From the NCBI GenBank assembly GCA_963823245.1, contig CAWGKQ010000007.1, forward strand, positions 395,756 to 459,755: a stretch of DNA of 64,000 bases. The letters are read 5' to 3'. Positions 10,384 through 19,518 of the stretch are shown here, one piece after another. How positions within the stretch are numbered: position 1 is the first letter of the stretch; every line of letters starts with the position of its first letter. The DNA is from JAWVFM01 sp963823245 (lineage in GTDB: Bacteria > Actinomycetota > Thermoleophilia > Solirubrobacterales > 70-9). Both the position numbers and the translations under genes were made by a program. The notes below the pieces were generated by a model. The model ran no database searches. It saw only the letters and a program-made list of their open reading frames with translations, and had not been told where the DNA came from.

Positions 10384-11966
10384 GTGAACCGCATCCTCTT
10401 CTTCACTTCCAACGGGACCGGGCTCGGCCACCTGACCCGCTCGATGGCGATCGCGCGGCGGCTCGAGGATCGCCTGGAGCCACTCGTCTTCACGCTCTCG
10501 GCCGCCGCGCCGGTGGTGCGCGAGCAGGGCTTTCCCGTCGAGTTCGCGGCCTCGTACCGCACGCCCTGCGCGGGCACGGAATGGCGCTGGTCGCGGCGCC
10601 TTCGCGGCCGCGCCCGGGCGGCGATCGCTGAGGCGGACCCCGCGCTCGTCGTCTTCGACGGCGCCCATCCCTACCTCGGGTTCCTCGATGCGCTTCGCGC
10701 CGAGCGCGAGCGTCCGCTCGGTGTGGTGCCGGCGCGCGATGTGGAAGCCCGGCGCCAACCTCGCGGCGCTCCCGCGCGCGGCGGCGTTCGACGCCGTCCT
10801 CGAGCCGGGGGAGATCGCCGCCACGGCCGATCGGGGCCCCACCGTCGCCCGCAGGGGCGAGGCCCACGCCGTGGGCCCCATCGTCTATCTCGACCGCTCC
10901 GATCTCCTCCCTCGCGCCGAGGCCGAGCGCGAGCTCGGTCTCGAGCCCGGCCGCACGAACGTGCTCGTCGCGCTCGGGCAGGGGCCGGAAGTCGCGGAGG
11001 CGACACGGCGCTGCCTTCAACACCTGGCCGGCCGCGACGTGCAGGTCGCGGCGCTGCGGTCGGCGGGAACGGGTCGCTGCTGCGAGGCCGAATGTGCCGC
11101 ACGGTCGGCACAGCTCGCTCGGCTCGCCGAGCGGACCGTCCGCCGACAACATCGTGCATCTGCGCGCCACCTACCCAATGAGCCGCTACTACGCCGCGTT
11201 CGATATGGCGGTATCCGCGGCCGGCTACAACGCCTTCCACGAGCTGATCGCCCTCGGGGTGCCGGCGCTCTTCGTGCCGATGACGCGCGAGACCGACGAC
11301 CAGGCCGCCCGCGCGCGCTACGCGGCGTCCGTCGGTTTCGGCCGCGCGGTCGCATCGCCCCAGGCCGCCGGCCTCGAGCGCGAGCTCGACGCGCTGCTCG
11401 ACCCCAAGGTCCGCGAGGAAATCGCCTCGAAGCTGGCCTCGGAGCCTCCCGCGGAGGGCGCACGCGAGGCGGCCGACTGGCTCGTCGTGCTGGCGGGCGA
11501 GCGGCCCGCGGCCCAGGGGCCCGGCAGCGCGGGCCGGAACTGGCACCTGCCCGGCGGCTCCCCGAAGGAGGCGCTCGAGTTCCTCGGTCGCGTCCCTCGC
11601 GGCGCCGCCGCGCTCGCGAAGCAGCTCGTCGTCTCACCGCGCCCGCCGCGCACGGTCTTGCTCGCCCTCGGGCTCGACGGTCCCGACCTCTCCAACCACG
11701 TCAGGGCAGCGCTCGGCCGCACGCCCGACCAGCCGGAGCGGGTGCTCGTGATCACCGATTCGCTCGATTTCGGCCCGCTGCGTGAGCTCGGCGTCGGCTA
11801 CGAGCACGTTCCCGCCGAGGGTGAGGCGCAGCCGCGCCTCGCGAGCGGCGACTACGATTCCTTCCTGCGCAGGCGTATAGCGCTGATCCTCGCCGAGCGG
11901 CCCCGGCCCCGGCGAACGATCGCCGTTGGCACGGCTGACGAAACGGCTCTGCAAGCCGCGATCTGA
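10384..11966 (+). CDS. MurG/GT1-like glycosyltransferase, two frame breaks
   Basis: A GT-B fold glycosyltransferase of about 520 residues. The N-terminal GT1/MurG-like loop is ILFFTSNGTGLGHLTRSMAIARRL. The donor-side motif MAVSAAGYNAFHELIALGVPALFVPM (given in part) is the typical nucleotide-sugar-binding region of MurG-like enzymes. A C-terminal extension of about 130 residues after 11580 holds LLALGLDGPDLSNHVRAAL and ends in LILAERPRPRRTIAVG. The frame changes near 10725 (one base) and again at 11059-11147, where an 89-base palindrome separates AALRSA from the next conserved strand (NIVHLRATYPMSRYY). It uses a GTG start, 5 bases after the sulfotransferase. It probably builds the polymer that the neighbours sulfate and flip. 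Confidence 0.7.
11059..11147. repeat. Candidate palindromic element C in the glycosyltransferase gene
   Basis: An 89-base imperfect palindrome. The outer arms start GTCGGCGG (11059-11066) and end CCGCCGAC (11140-11147). Intermediate blocks around TCGCT and GCGAG pair with small bulges, and the inner stem is TGTGCCG/CGGCACA around CACGGT. The two-level hairpin layout and position within a coding gene resemble elements A and B, but the core sequence is different, so membership in the same family is uncertain. Confidence 0.5.
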
Positions 11967-12010
11967 TCTTCCCCGGGGCGTACCCTTGCCTCGGGATTAC
12001 TTAGGAAACG

Positions 12011-12919
12011 ATGGCTACGAACCCCGTCGAGGCCACAGAGACCCCCGCATCCGAGGCGTCGGGCAACGGCGCCGGCTCCGCCGCGGGCGCGCTCCCGAAC
12101 CTGGTCGTGATCGGGGCGCAGAAGTGCGGCACCAGCGGCCTCCACTACTACCTGAGTCTCCATCCGGAGATCTCGATGTCCCGCCCGAAGGAGCTCAACT
12201 TCTTCATCGAGGAGCGCAACTGGCCCCGTGGCGTCGACTGGTACCGGCGCCACTTCGACCCCGGCGCGCGCGTGCGGGGCGAGTCGTCGCCCAACTACAC
12301 GGCGTACCCCCAGCACGATGGCGTGCCGGAGCGCATGCACGAGCTCCTTCCCGACGCGAGGCTCATCTACCTGGTGCGCGACCCGCTCGAGCGCATCGCC
12401 GCCCACTGGGTCCACAACTACGCCAAGCGCCGTGAGCGCGGGACCCTCCGCGAGACCCTCACGCACCCGCAGACCTCCTACGTCGAGCGGAGCCGCTACC
12501 ACATGCAGATCGAGCGGTTCCTTCGCCTCTACGACCGCGAGCGGGTGCTCGTGATCGAGCAGGACGACCTCCGCGGCGATCGGGAGGCGACGCTGCGATC
12601 GGTCTTCGAGTTCGTCGGCGTCGACCCCGGGTTCACGCATCCGCGCTTCTCCGACGAGCGCCACCAGACGTCGCGCAAGATGCGCTCGTCGCGGCTCGCC
12701 ATGCGCCTCGAGCGCGCGAGCCGCAGCCGTGGCGGCAAGGTGCTGCCGTCGAGCCTGTGGCTCGGGCTCGAATCCCTGCTGCCCCTGCGGCGGCCGATCG
12801 AGCGTCCCGACGTCCGCGCGGCTCTCGGCCCCGAGGAGCTCGAGCTGCTGCGCTCCGACGCCGAGCGATTGCGCGAGCTCACGGGCCGTGACTTCGAGCA
12901 CTGGTCGATCTGGCGGTGA
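12011..12919 (+). CDS. Sulfotransferase domain protein (heparan-sulfate-type)
   Basis: A 302-residue sulfotransferase of a different branch from the pair at 8547-10378. It carries VVIGAQKCGTSGLHYYLSLHP (in part) as the PAPS 5'-loop, then KELNFF, GESSPNYTAYP and RLIYLVRDPLERIAAHW as the 3'-phosphate site. These are hallmarks of glycan O/N-sulfotransferases such as NodH- and heparan-type enzymes. It starts at ATG 12011 and its stop overlaps the flippase start by 4 bases. A third sulfotransferase immediately before a flippase makes a sulfated exported polysaccharide or glycolipid the most economical reading. Confidence 0.88.
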   Translation: MATNPVEATETPASEASGNGAGSAAGALPNLVVIGAQKCGTSGLHYYLSLHPEISMSRPKELNFFIEERNWPRGVDWYRRHFDPGARVRGESSPNYTAYPQHDGVPERMHELLPDARLIYLVRDPLERIAAHWVHNYAKRRERGTLRETLTHPQTSYVERSRYHMQIERFLRLYDRERVLVIEQDDLRGDREATLRSVFEFVGVDPGFTHPRFSDERHQTSRKMRSSRLAMRLERASRSRGGKVLPSSLWLGLESLLPLRRPIERPDVRAALGPEELELLRSDAERLRELTGRDFEHWSIWR

Positions 12920-15126
12920 GTCCCGGCAACGGCAAGGGGAAGGGCTCGAACCGCAAGGGCGGCAATCGCAAGGGCGGGAACCGCAAGGGCGGCGGGAAGG
13001 GCAAGGGCAAGCGAAAGGGCAAGAAGGTCGTCGTCGACTCGACGGCCGCGGCGCTCGGCGCGAAGCTGGCGCGGAACAGCGGCCTCCAGGGCATCTCGCT
13101 GATCTTCTCCAACGTCCTCCACGCGGTCGCGGTCATCTACGTCGCGCGGAAGCTTGGGCCCTCCGATCTCGGTTCCTACACCCTGCTGCTCTTCCTCTCG
13201 GGGTCGATCACCCAGGTCTTCCACCTCTTCTCGAAGCCGGGCACCCTGCGCCGCGTCTTCGGCCAGGCCGACGACGACGACGCCGGCGCCGAGGGCGACT
13301 TCGACACGGGCGACGACGCCGACGTGCAGTCCGACTCGCCGCAGAAGAGCCTGGGGATCGGCATCGTCTGGGTGGGGCTCCTAGGGCTGATCGGGGCGGG
13401 GCTGACGATCCTCTTCCGCGCCCCAATCGCCCAGGTCCTGCTGGGCGGCGCCGATGCGAACCAGCAGGAGCTCGTGATGTGGGCGGGCATTCTCGGCGGC
13501 GTCGGCGCGATCTTCAAGCTCACCGAGATCATCATCTGGTTCGAGGGCCGCGGTTGGACCTACGTGATCGTCGATGCGTTGCGCCCAACCCTGAACCTGG
13601 TCTTCATGGCCTATCTGATCTCCAAGGGCCGCGGGGTCGAGGGGGCGATCATGGGCGCCGCGATCGGCACCTCGATCGCCGTGCTCGCCAGCATCGTCGT
13701 GCTGGTGCGGAGCTTCGAGCTGGGCTTCGAGGTCCGCGAGGTCGGCCTGATCGTGCAGCGCGGGATCGGGCGGATGCCGATCGCGATGTCGATGTTCACG
13801 ATTCAGAACGCGGACGGCTTCCTGCTCTCCCGCTTCGTCGACCACAAGCAGCTCGGCTACTACCAGCTGGCCCAGAAGCTCGGCTTCATCGTCTCGTTCC
13901 TGCCGCAGGGCTTCCGGATCGCGCTGCGCCCCCTGCGGAAGACGGCGATGTTCCAGGCGGTGCGCGACCAGTACGGCTCGGCGGTCGCGAAGGGCCAGCT
14001 GCTCATCTACTTCATCCTGATCGCGATCTTCGCGATCCTCGCCATGGTGCTGGGCGGCGAGCTGCTGATCAGCGTCGGAGGCAGCCAGTACCAGGCGGCG
14101 GCGCCGCTGATCCCGCTGACGGCGGCGATGATGACCATGCCGGCGCTCTTCCGGACGGTGAACGGCCAGTCGTTCTTCCCCCACAAGCGGGCCTGGTTCA
14201 TCGGCTGCGTGATCTTCGCCGCGCTGAGCTTCGTCGGCTGGATGTTCCTGCTGGTGCCGCGTTTCGGGATCATCGGCACGCCGGTCGCGTCGCTTCTCGG
14301 CTTCGGCATCCCGTCCGCGTTCCTGTTCATCAAGAACCAGCGGGGCAAGGGGCGGATCGAGTTCCGCTACGGCGCGGTCCTCGGCGCGATCGGGCTGGCT
14401 ACGGCGGTCTCGGTGTTCTTCGCCTTCGTCCATCCCTCGGACAAGTGGCTGCAGCTGATCGAGATCGCGCTCCTGCTCGGCCTCTGGCTCATCGCCCTGC
14501 CGCTGACCGGGATCGTGCCCAAGCAGCACCGCCGGGCTCTCCTCGAGATCGGAAAGGGGTTCGTCAGGCGGGGGCCGCAGGGGTTCAATCGCGACCGCGG
14601 CCTGCGGACGCTCACGCCGAAGAACCGGGAGAAGCTCCGCCGCGCGCTCGTCGACAAGATCCCGGTCGAGGTGCTGGCCGCGGCGGCGAAGGAGGGGCCG
14701 AGCGCGGGCGCCATCGCGGGCAACGGGGCGGGCGCCGATGGCGGTGGCGGCTCCGGCGGGCGCGGAGGGGGGCGCACGGCGCTGCTCACGCGCCGCAGCA
14801 AGGCCTCGATCACGAGCCTCACGAACCGCCAGGCCGCGCAGCTCGTCCGGATCCTGCGACGAGTGGGCCGCAAGGGCGGGATGCAGCTCGACGGCCCGTC
14901 CACCTACGACGCGCGAATCGCCAAGTTCGTCTTCGGCGATGCGCCGACGGCGGCCCGCAGCGCGACGATGCGGAGCCTGGTCGGCGCGGGGGCCGATTCG
15001 AAGGACCTCCACAAGCTCGAGGAGCTCTCGCGCTACCTGGCGAAGGCGCCCAAGCACTCCTGGGACGGCCGCCGCCGCCGGCGCAAGGTGCCTGTGAAGA
15101 TCCCGGTGCGGATCCGCCGCAGCTAG
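12916..15126 (+). CDS. Wzx/MATE-like polysaccharide flippase with basic tails
   Basis: A 736-residue polytopic protein of the oligosaccharide flippase superfamily, moving a lipid-linked glycan across the membrane. Twelve or more hydrophobic segments lie between residues 50 and 530. Typical features are the early SLIFSNVLHAVAVIYVARKLGPSDLGSY region (given in part) and a central VGLIVQRGIGRMPIAMSMF. The N-terminus is a low-complexity run of GNRKGG-type repeats, strongly basic. The C-terminal 200 residues are soluble, basic and Gly-rich, ending in RRRRKVPVKIPVRIRRS. Both tails are unusual additions to the family. No frameshift. Its TAG stop overlaps the stop of the opposing gene in a shared CTAG. 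Confidence 0.85.
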   Translation: MSPGNGKGKGSNRKGGNRKGGNRKGGGKGKGKRKGKKVVVDSTAAALGAKLARNSGLQGISLIFSNVLHAVAVIYVARKLGPSDLGSYTLLLFLSGSITQVFHLFSKPGTLRRVFGQADDDDAGAEGDFDTGDDADVQSDSPQKSLGIGIVWVGLLGLIGAGLTILFRAPIAQVLLGGADANQQELVMWAGILGGVGAIFKLTEIIIWFEGRGWTYVIVDALRPTLNLVFMAYLISKGRGVEGAIMGAAIGTSIAVLASIVVLVRSFELGFEVREVGLIVQRGIGRMPIAMSMFTIQNADGFLLSRFVDHKQLGYYQLAQKLGFIVSFLPQGFRIALRPLRKTAMFQAVRDQYGSAVAKGQLLIYFILIAIFAILAMVLGGELLISVGGSQYQAAAPLIPLTAAMMTMPALFRTVNGQSFFPHKRAWFIGCVIFAALSFVGWMFLLVPRFGIIGTPVASLLGFGIPSAFLFIKNQRGKGRIEFRYGAVLGAIGLATAVSVFFAFVHPSDKWLQLIEIALLLGLWLIALPLTGIVPKQHRRALLEIGKGFVRRGPQGFNRDRGLRTLTPKNREKLRRALVDKIPVEVLAAAAKEGPSAGAIAGNGAGADGGGGSGGRGGGRTALLTRRSKASITSLTNRQAAQLVRILRRVGRKGGMQLDGPSTYDARIAKFVFGDAPTAARSATMRSLVGAGADSKDLHKLEELSRYLAKAPKHSWDGRRRRRKVPVKIPVRIRRS

Positions 15127-15672
15127 TCGGGGAGCCGCGTGCGGCGGATCACGATGCGGTCGGGCTCGATCGCGACCTCGACCTCCCGGTGGCCGGCCCA
15201 GTGCTCCGCGTAGACGGGGTCGTCGGCGATCGCGGGGTCGAGCCAGAGTCCGTAGCCCTCGTCATCGCCGTGGTCGAAGGTGCCCTCCATCACGGTGCCG
15301 GGACGCTTCGAGCGGCCGCGACCCCCACGGCGCCGGCGGCGGCGCTTCGGCTTCTCCTCGTCGTCCTCGCCCTCCTCCTCGCTCGTCGCCGTCGTCGCGC
15401 CCCTCCTCGCCGTCTTCCTCCTCCTCCTCTTCCTCGTCCTCTTCGCCGTCGTCCTCCTCGGCCATCGTCGCCTCGATCTCGGCCTCGATCTCGTCGCGCA
15501 GGTCGAGCTCGGCGTCCGAGTCGTCGTCCGCGCTCAGCTCGTGGCGGCGCCGGAACTCACGCAACTCGGCCGTCGAGACGTCCAGCTGATGCGCGATCCA
15601 CGCGTCGGTGCGCCCCTGGCGCACCCAGGCGCGGATCTGGTTCAGTTGTGAGCGAAGGGGCTTGCGGGCCAT
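15123..15672 (-). CDS. Small HTH-like protein with Glu-rich linker (one frameshift)
   Basis: About 182 residues. The N-terminal 50 residues look like a helix-turn-helix (IRAWVRQGRTDAWIAHQLDV, then TAELREFRRRHEL). A highly acidic linker with runs of Glu and Asp is followed by a basic segment (KPKRRRRRRGGRGRSKRPG) and a conserved-looking C-terminal domain (FDHGDDEGYGLWLDPAI, then HREVEVAIEPDRIVIRRTRL). The frame changes once within the GAG-rich stretch near 15385, where slippage or sequencing error is likely. It converges on the flippase and both stops use the same CTAG. A regulator or nucleoid-associated role is possible but not shown. Confidence 0.6.
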
Positions 15673-15834
15673 GTGAAGCCGGTCGGGATCCCCGCCGGGC
15701 GGCGGATGCTAACCAACCGCGTGGCTGGCTCGGTCTTTCGGGGCGCGTCGGACGTCGTGAATGAGTAACCTAGTGAGCGGGTAGGTAATAGCCGCGGGCA
15801 GTGGGCCGTGGCAACAATCTCGAATGGAGGCGAG

Positions 15835-16071
15835 ATGCTCGTCCTCACTCGCAAGACCAATCAAAGCATCATGATCGGCGACGACATCGAGGTCACCGTC
15901 CTCGCGGTCGCGCGCGACAAGATCAGACTCGGAATCACCGCTCCCCGCGAGGTTCCGGTGTACAGGCGCGAGGTCTATCTCTCGATCAAGGGTGAGGGCG
16001 GCGACGATGTCGAGCCTGAAACCCGCGAGCGGGTGGAGGCGGCGCTCGGCACCCTCGCAAAGGGCGACTAG
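15835..16071 (+). CDS. csrA: Carbon storage regulator CsrA
   Basis: A 78-residue RNA-binding translational regulator. It starts MLVLTRKTNQSIMIGDDIEV and contains the RNA-contact strand RLGITAPREVPVYRREVY, with the Arg typical of the C-terminal RNA-binding face. A GGAGG at 15826-15830 lies five bases before the ATG and decides the start; an upstream in-frame GTG at 15808 would add nine atypical residues. CsrA normally binds GGA motifs in leader mRNAs. No flagellar genes, its common neighbours, are visible here. Confidence 0.93.
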   Translation: MLVLTRKTNQSIMIGDDIEVTVLAVARDKIRLGITAPREVPVYRREVYLSIKGEGGDDVEPETRERVEAALGTLAKGD

Positions 16072-16098
16072 ACGACTATCGCGAACCCGGGCGCTCGC

Positions 16099-16347
16099 CT
16101 AGCCGATGAGCCAGGCGAGCATCTCGAACATGACGAAAATGACGACCACGACGGTGGCCGTCAGCGCGAGGAAGAGGATGCCGAAGCGCACCTTTCCCCT
16201 CTGCTCGTTCGAGCTCATCGTGCGCGCCCGCGACCGCGCTGCCGCGCGGTGACGGAGCTGCTGGCGGCGCTTCCGCTCGAGCGCCGCCTCCTCCTCGAAG
16301 GCGAGCTCGAAGTCCGAGATCGTCTGCTGCATCCTCATCGTTGGCAA
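16099..16347 (-). CDS. Small single-pass membrane protein, function unknown
   Basis: An 82-residue protein. A charged N-terminal half (FEEEAALERKRRQQLRHRA) probably forms a helix, and one C-terminal transmembrane segment at about 55-78 reads FGILFLALTATVVVVIFVMF. I recognise no family. It lies 3 bases from the end of the frameshifted nuclease gene on the same strand and could be cotranscribed with it. It converges with csrA. Confidence 0.6.
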   Translation of the reverse strand: MPTMRMQQTISDFELAFEEEAALERKRRQQLRHRAAARSRARTMSSNEQRGKVRFGILFLALTATVVVVIFVMFEMLAWLIG

Positions 16348-16350
16348 ACC

Positions 16351-16864
16351 CTAGCAATGCCCCCACAACCCCACGCCACGCCGTCCGGCCTTGTCGGCGA
16401 GGCGCGCGAAGAGCCGCGCGTGGCTGGTATTGGGCGGGAACGGATACGGCCGCGCGTAGCCGCGCGCGCACGAGCTCCGCGTTGACGAACCGCCCGTCCA
16501 CGTGGACGTAGGCCAGCAGCCGCCCGTAGTCGTCGCGGCGCTCGCGGTCGAAGACGAGCCGGACCGTGCGGCCGTCGACGAGCCCGTGATCGAACGCGCT
16601 TGCCCTCGGCCCACCGCACTGCACGGGCGTGCCGGGCTTCACGGTCTCGGGCGTGTCGATGCCGATGTAGCGCACGTACTCGGTGGCTCCGTCGAGCCGG
16701 ACGAGGGCGGTGTCCCCGTCGACCGCGCGGATGACGTGGGCCTTCACGGCCCTGGGGAGCGCCTCGGCGTCGAGCGAGCCGCGATCCGCTGAGCCGCCGC
16801 CGCCGAGGCCGCATCCACTCATGAGGACAGCGAGAGGGAGGAGTGCAAGCCGCTTGCATCGCAT
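16351..16864 (-). CDS. Secreted thermonuclease-like lipoprotein (SNase fold, one frameshift)
   Basis: A staphylococcal-nuclease-type protein of about 170 residues. The N-terminus MRCKRLALLPLAVLMSGCG is a lipoprotein signal with an LMSGC lipobox. The OB-fold domain contains VIRAVDGDTALVRLDG, then YIGIDTPETVKPG with the Ca-binding Asp and catalytic Glu region, and DDYGRLLAYVHVDG. After about 16466 the protein continues in another frame as ARGYARPYPFPPNTSHARLF, ending LWGHC. One base change restores a normal-length enzyme. It likely hydrolyses nucleic acid outside the cell. Confidence 0.8.
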
Positions 16865-16948
16865 CCTCGGAGTGTCGCCCGTAATCGCGCGCGCATGACG
16901 CGCGATTCGCGCCGAATCGCACACGTGGATAGGCTTACGATCGGCAGG

Positions 16949-18526
16949 GTGATCTCGAACGCACGACTTCCATTCGTCCTTGGGGCGCTGATTCTTGCGC
17001 TCGCGGGCTTGACCGGCGTCGCCCTCGCCGCGCCGGGTGACCTCGACACCGCGTTCAGCGGCGACGGCAAGACGACCATCGATTTCGGCGGCACCGAGTT
17101 TGGTGGGGCGGGGGCCAGCGTCGCCGTCACCGCGGATGGCGGCGCGGTCGTCGTCGGGAGGACGGACAGCCCGGCCGGCACCGGCGCGATCGCGGTGGCG
17201 AAGCTGCGGCCGGACGGCTCGCTCGACTCGGGCTTCGGCGCCGGCGGGCTGAAGGTGATCAGCAACGGTTTCAAGGTCTCCTCCGCGGATGCGGTGGCGG
17301 TGCAGCCCGACGGCAAGATCGTCGTCGGCGGCTTCGCCCAGCTCTCGAGCGCGGACCCGAAGAGGATCTTCGAGGTCGATCGCCTCAACGCGGACGGAAG
17401 CCCGGACGCGTCCTTCGGCCCAGGCCACGGCGTCAGCTTGCTCGACTTCGGGCCCACGAAGAACCAGGAGATCAACGCCCTGGCGCTCCAGGATGACGGC
17501 AAGATCGTCGCCGTCGGCGGGATCAACGACGGGACGGTCGGCAGCAACCGCTACGCGGTCGCCCGCTGGAACGCCGACGGATCCCTCGACAGCTCGTTCG
17601 GCTCCGGCGGGAGGACGACGGCCAACTTCGACTCCGACAGCGAGGGCTTCGGCGTCGCCCTCGAGGCCGACGGCAAGATCATCGTCGCGGGAGCCAACGC
17701 CTCAGGCGCCGGCCCGGTCGGGATGCACGCCGTCCGCTTCAATGCCGACGGCAGCGTCGACACCTCCTTCGGCCGGCTCGGTGAGGCGACGCCGTCCAGT
17801 ACCGGGGGGGCCTTCGGCGTCGCGATCCAACCGGGATTGGGAATCGTGTTGGCTGGGTCGGCTGGGTCGGGCGTGGTCGCTCGTCTCGACCAGAACGGCG
17901 CCACCGACCACACCTTCGGAAGCGACGGCCTCGCGAGCGTCGGCGTCGGCGGCAGCCTTGCGACCGGGGTCGTGGTGCAGAGAAACGGCAAGATCGTCGT
18001 CGGCGGGGACGCCGAAAGCGACGGCGAGCTGGTCGCGGGGCGACTGAACGCCGACGGTTCGCTCGACACGGGCTTCGGCGAGGGTGGAGTCGCCAAGGCG
18101 CAATTCGACGGGGTCATGTTCGGAGCCCAGGCCGCGCTCCAGGCCGACGGCCGGATCCTCGTGAGCGGCGCCACGAGCGGCGGCAACCTCGACCTCGCTG
18201 TCGCGCGCTTCAAGGGCGATCCGACAGGACCGCCCCTCGTGAAGGTCAAGTGCGGCGGCGTGAAGGCGACCAAGGTCGGGACCGCCGGCCCGGACAAGCT
18301 GAAGGGGACCAACGGCCCCGACGTGATCGCCGGCCTCGGCGGCAAGGACAGGATCAACGGCCGCGGCGGCAAGGACCTGATCTGCGGCGGCGACGGCAAC
18401 GACATCCTGCGCGGCGGCAAGGCCAAGGACAAGATCCTCGGCGGCGACGGCAAGGACAAGCTCTTCGGCGGCCCGGGCAGGGACTCGCTGAACGGGGGCC
18501 CCGGCCGGGACCGCCAGCACCCGTAG
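16949..18526 (+). CDS. Secreted delta-60 repeat protein with RTX-like C-terminal repeats
   Basis: About 525 residues from the GTG at 16949, which directly precedes a signal peptide (LPFVLGALILALAGLTGVALA); an ATG at 16895 would add 18 residues. The body has about eight delta-60 repeats with the pattern LNADGSLDTGFGEGG and VQPDGKIVVGG, which probably form a beta-propeller. The last 90 residues are GGxGxD-type nonapeptides (GGDGNDILRGG, GGDGKDKLFGG), the calcium-binding beta-roll motif. No catalytic domain is present, so it is a surface or matrix protein rather than a recognisable toxin. Intact, unlike many neighbours. Confidence 0.88.
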   Translation: MISNARLPFVLGALILALAGLTGVALAAPGDLDTAFSGDGKTTIDFGGTEFGGAGASVAVTADGGAVVVGRTDSPAGTGAIAVAKLRPDGSLDSGFGAGGLKVISNGFKVSSADAVAVQPDGKIVVGGFAQLSSADPKRIFEVDRLNADGSPDASFGPGHGVSLLDFGPTKNQEINALALQDDGKIVAVGGINDGTVGSNRYAVARWNADGSLDSSFGSGGRTTANFDSDSEGFGVALEADGKIIVAGANASGAGPVGMHAVRFNADGSVDTSFGRLGEATPSSTGGAFGVAIQPGLGIVLAGSAGSGVVARLDQNGATDHTFGSDGLASVGVGGSLATGVVVQRNGKIVVGGDAESDGELVAGRLNADGSLDTGFGEGGVAKAQFDGVMFGAQAALQADGRILVSGATSGGNLDLAVARFKGDPTGPPLVKVKCGGVKATKVGTAGPDKLKGTNGPDVIAGLGGKDRINGRGGKDLICGGDGNDILRGGKAKDKILGGDGKDKLFGGPGRDSLNGGPGRDRQHP

Positions 18527-18538
18527 TCCGGCGCCGCG

Positions 18539-19460
18539 CTAGGGGATGCGCGTGACGCTCGAGAGCATGATCTCCTTGATCTGCTCGATGATCTCGATGG
18601 CGTCCTTGTGCGAGCGCTGCCAGACGTTGCGGCCGTAGATCACGCCCGAGCCGCCGGCCTCCATGATGAAGCGGGTCTGCTGGAGGAGCTGGTCGTCGTC
18701 GATCTTCGAGCCGCCCGAGAGCACGACCAGCGAGCGGCCGGCCGACTGGACGACCTGGCGCACCGCGTCCTCCTGGGTGATGTCCATGTCGTTGTAGGGC
18801 GCGGGGGCGTCCTTGTCCTTCTCCGGGTCGATCTTCGGCAGGTTGAGCTTCACGACGTCGGCGCCCATCTCCATCGCCAGGCGCGCGGCGTAGTCGATCG
18901 CGTAGAAGGAGACGTGGCCGCCCTTCTTGTCGATGGCCGCCCCGCGCGGGTAGGCCCAGACGATCAGCGGCATGCCGTAGCGGTCGCAGTCCTCGCGCAC
19001 GCCCTTCAGCTGGTGCAGGTCGGCGTCCTGGCGCGGCGAGCCGACGTAGAGCGTGTAGCCGACGGCGTCGGCGCCCAGGCGCACGGCGTCCTCGACCGAG
19101 GCGTTGGTGGTCGAGAGCGCGTCGTCGGACGAAGGGATGTCCGTCTTCGCGTTGATCTTCAGGATCAGCGGCACCTGGCCCGCGTAGTCGGGGTAGTACT
19201 TGGTCGCGAGGCCGATCTGGCAGGCGATCGCCGAGTAGCCGGCCTCGGCGGCGAGGTGGAACTGGTACTCGGGGTCCTTCGAGGCCGGGTTCGGGAAGAA
19301 GTCGCGCGGGCCCGTGCTCGATTCCCTGGTCGATGGGTAGGAAGAGCAGGGTCCCGTTGCCCGGGCCGAACTCGAACAGCAGGCGGCGCAGGCGAGTGCG
19401 CTTGCCGGGGGATAGGGTCGCGAGAAGGGACTTTTGCTCGGTGGCTGTCTTGATTTCCAT
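18539..19460 (-). CDS. Class I fructose-bisphosphate aldolase, DhnA type (one frameshift)
   Basis: About 306 residues, cleaving fructose 1,6-bisphosphate to the two triose phosphates. Features are LLFLPIDQGIEHGP near the N-terminus, LKINAKTDIPSSDD, VGSPRQDADLHQLKGVREDC, the region VVKLNLPKID with the likely Schiff-base lysine, VVLSGGSKIDDDQLL, and the phosphate-binding GVIYGRNVWQR. The frame changes near 19310; the intervening residues (PNPASKDPEYQFHLA) are readable in the alternative frame. It is divergent from the ligase at 19519, with 58 bases between for two promoters. Confidence 0.88.
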
Positions 19461-19518
19461 ATCGCCTCGTAAGTTACCCCCTGGCCGGGCGGGCTGAGTC
19501 CGCGAGAACTACTGAGTT

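Noticed and set aside
15380..15470. Microsatellite (CTC repeats)
   Set aside because: It encodes a Glu/Asp-rich linker of a minus-strand protein; the repeat is explained by codon use, although the frameshift lies in it.
18240..18526. RTX toxin
   Set aside because: Only calcium-binding nonapeptides and delta-60 repeats are present, with no pore-forming or enzymatic domain and no type I secretion genes nearby.
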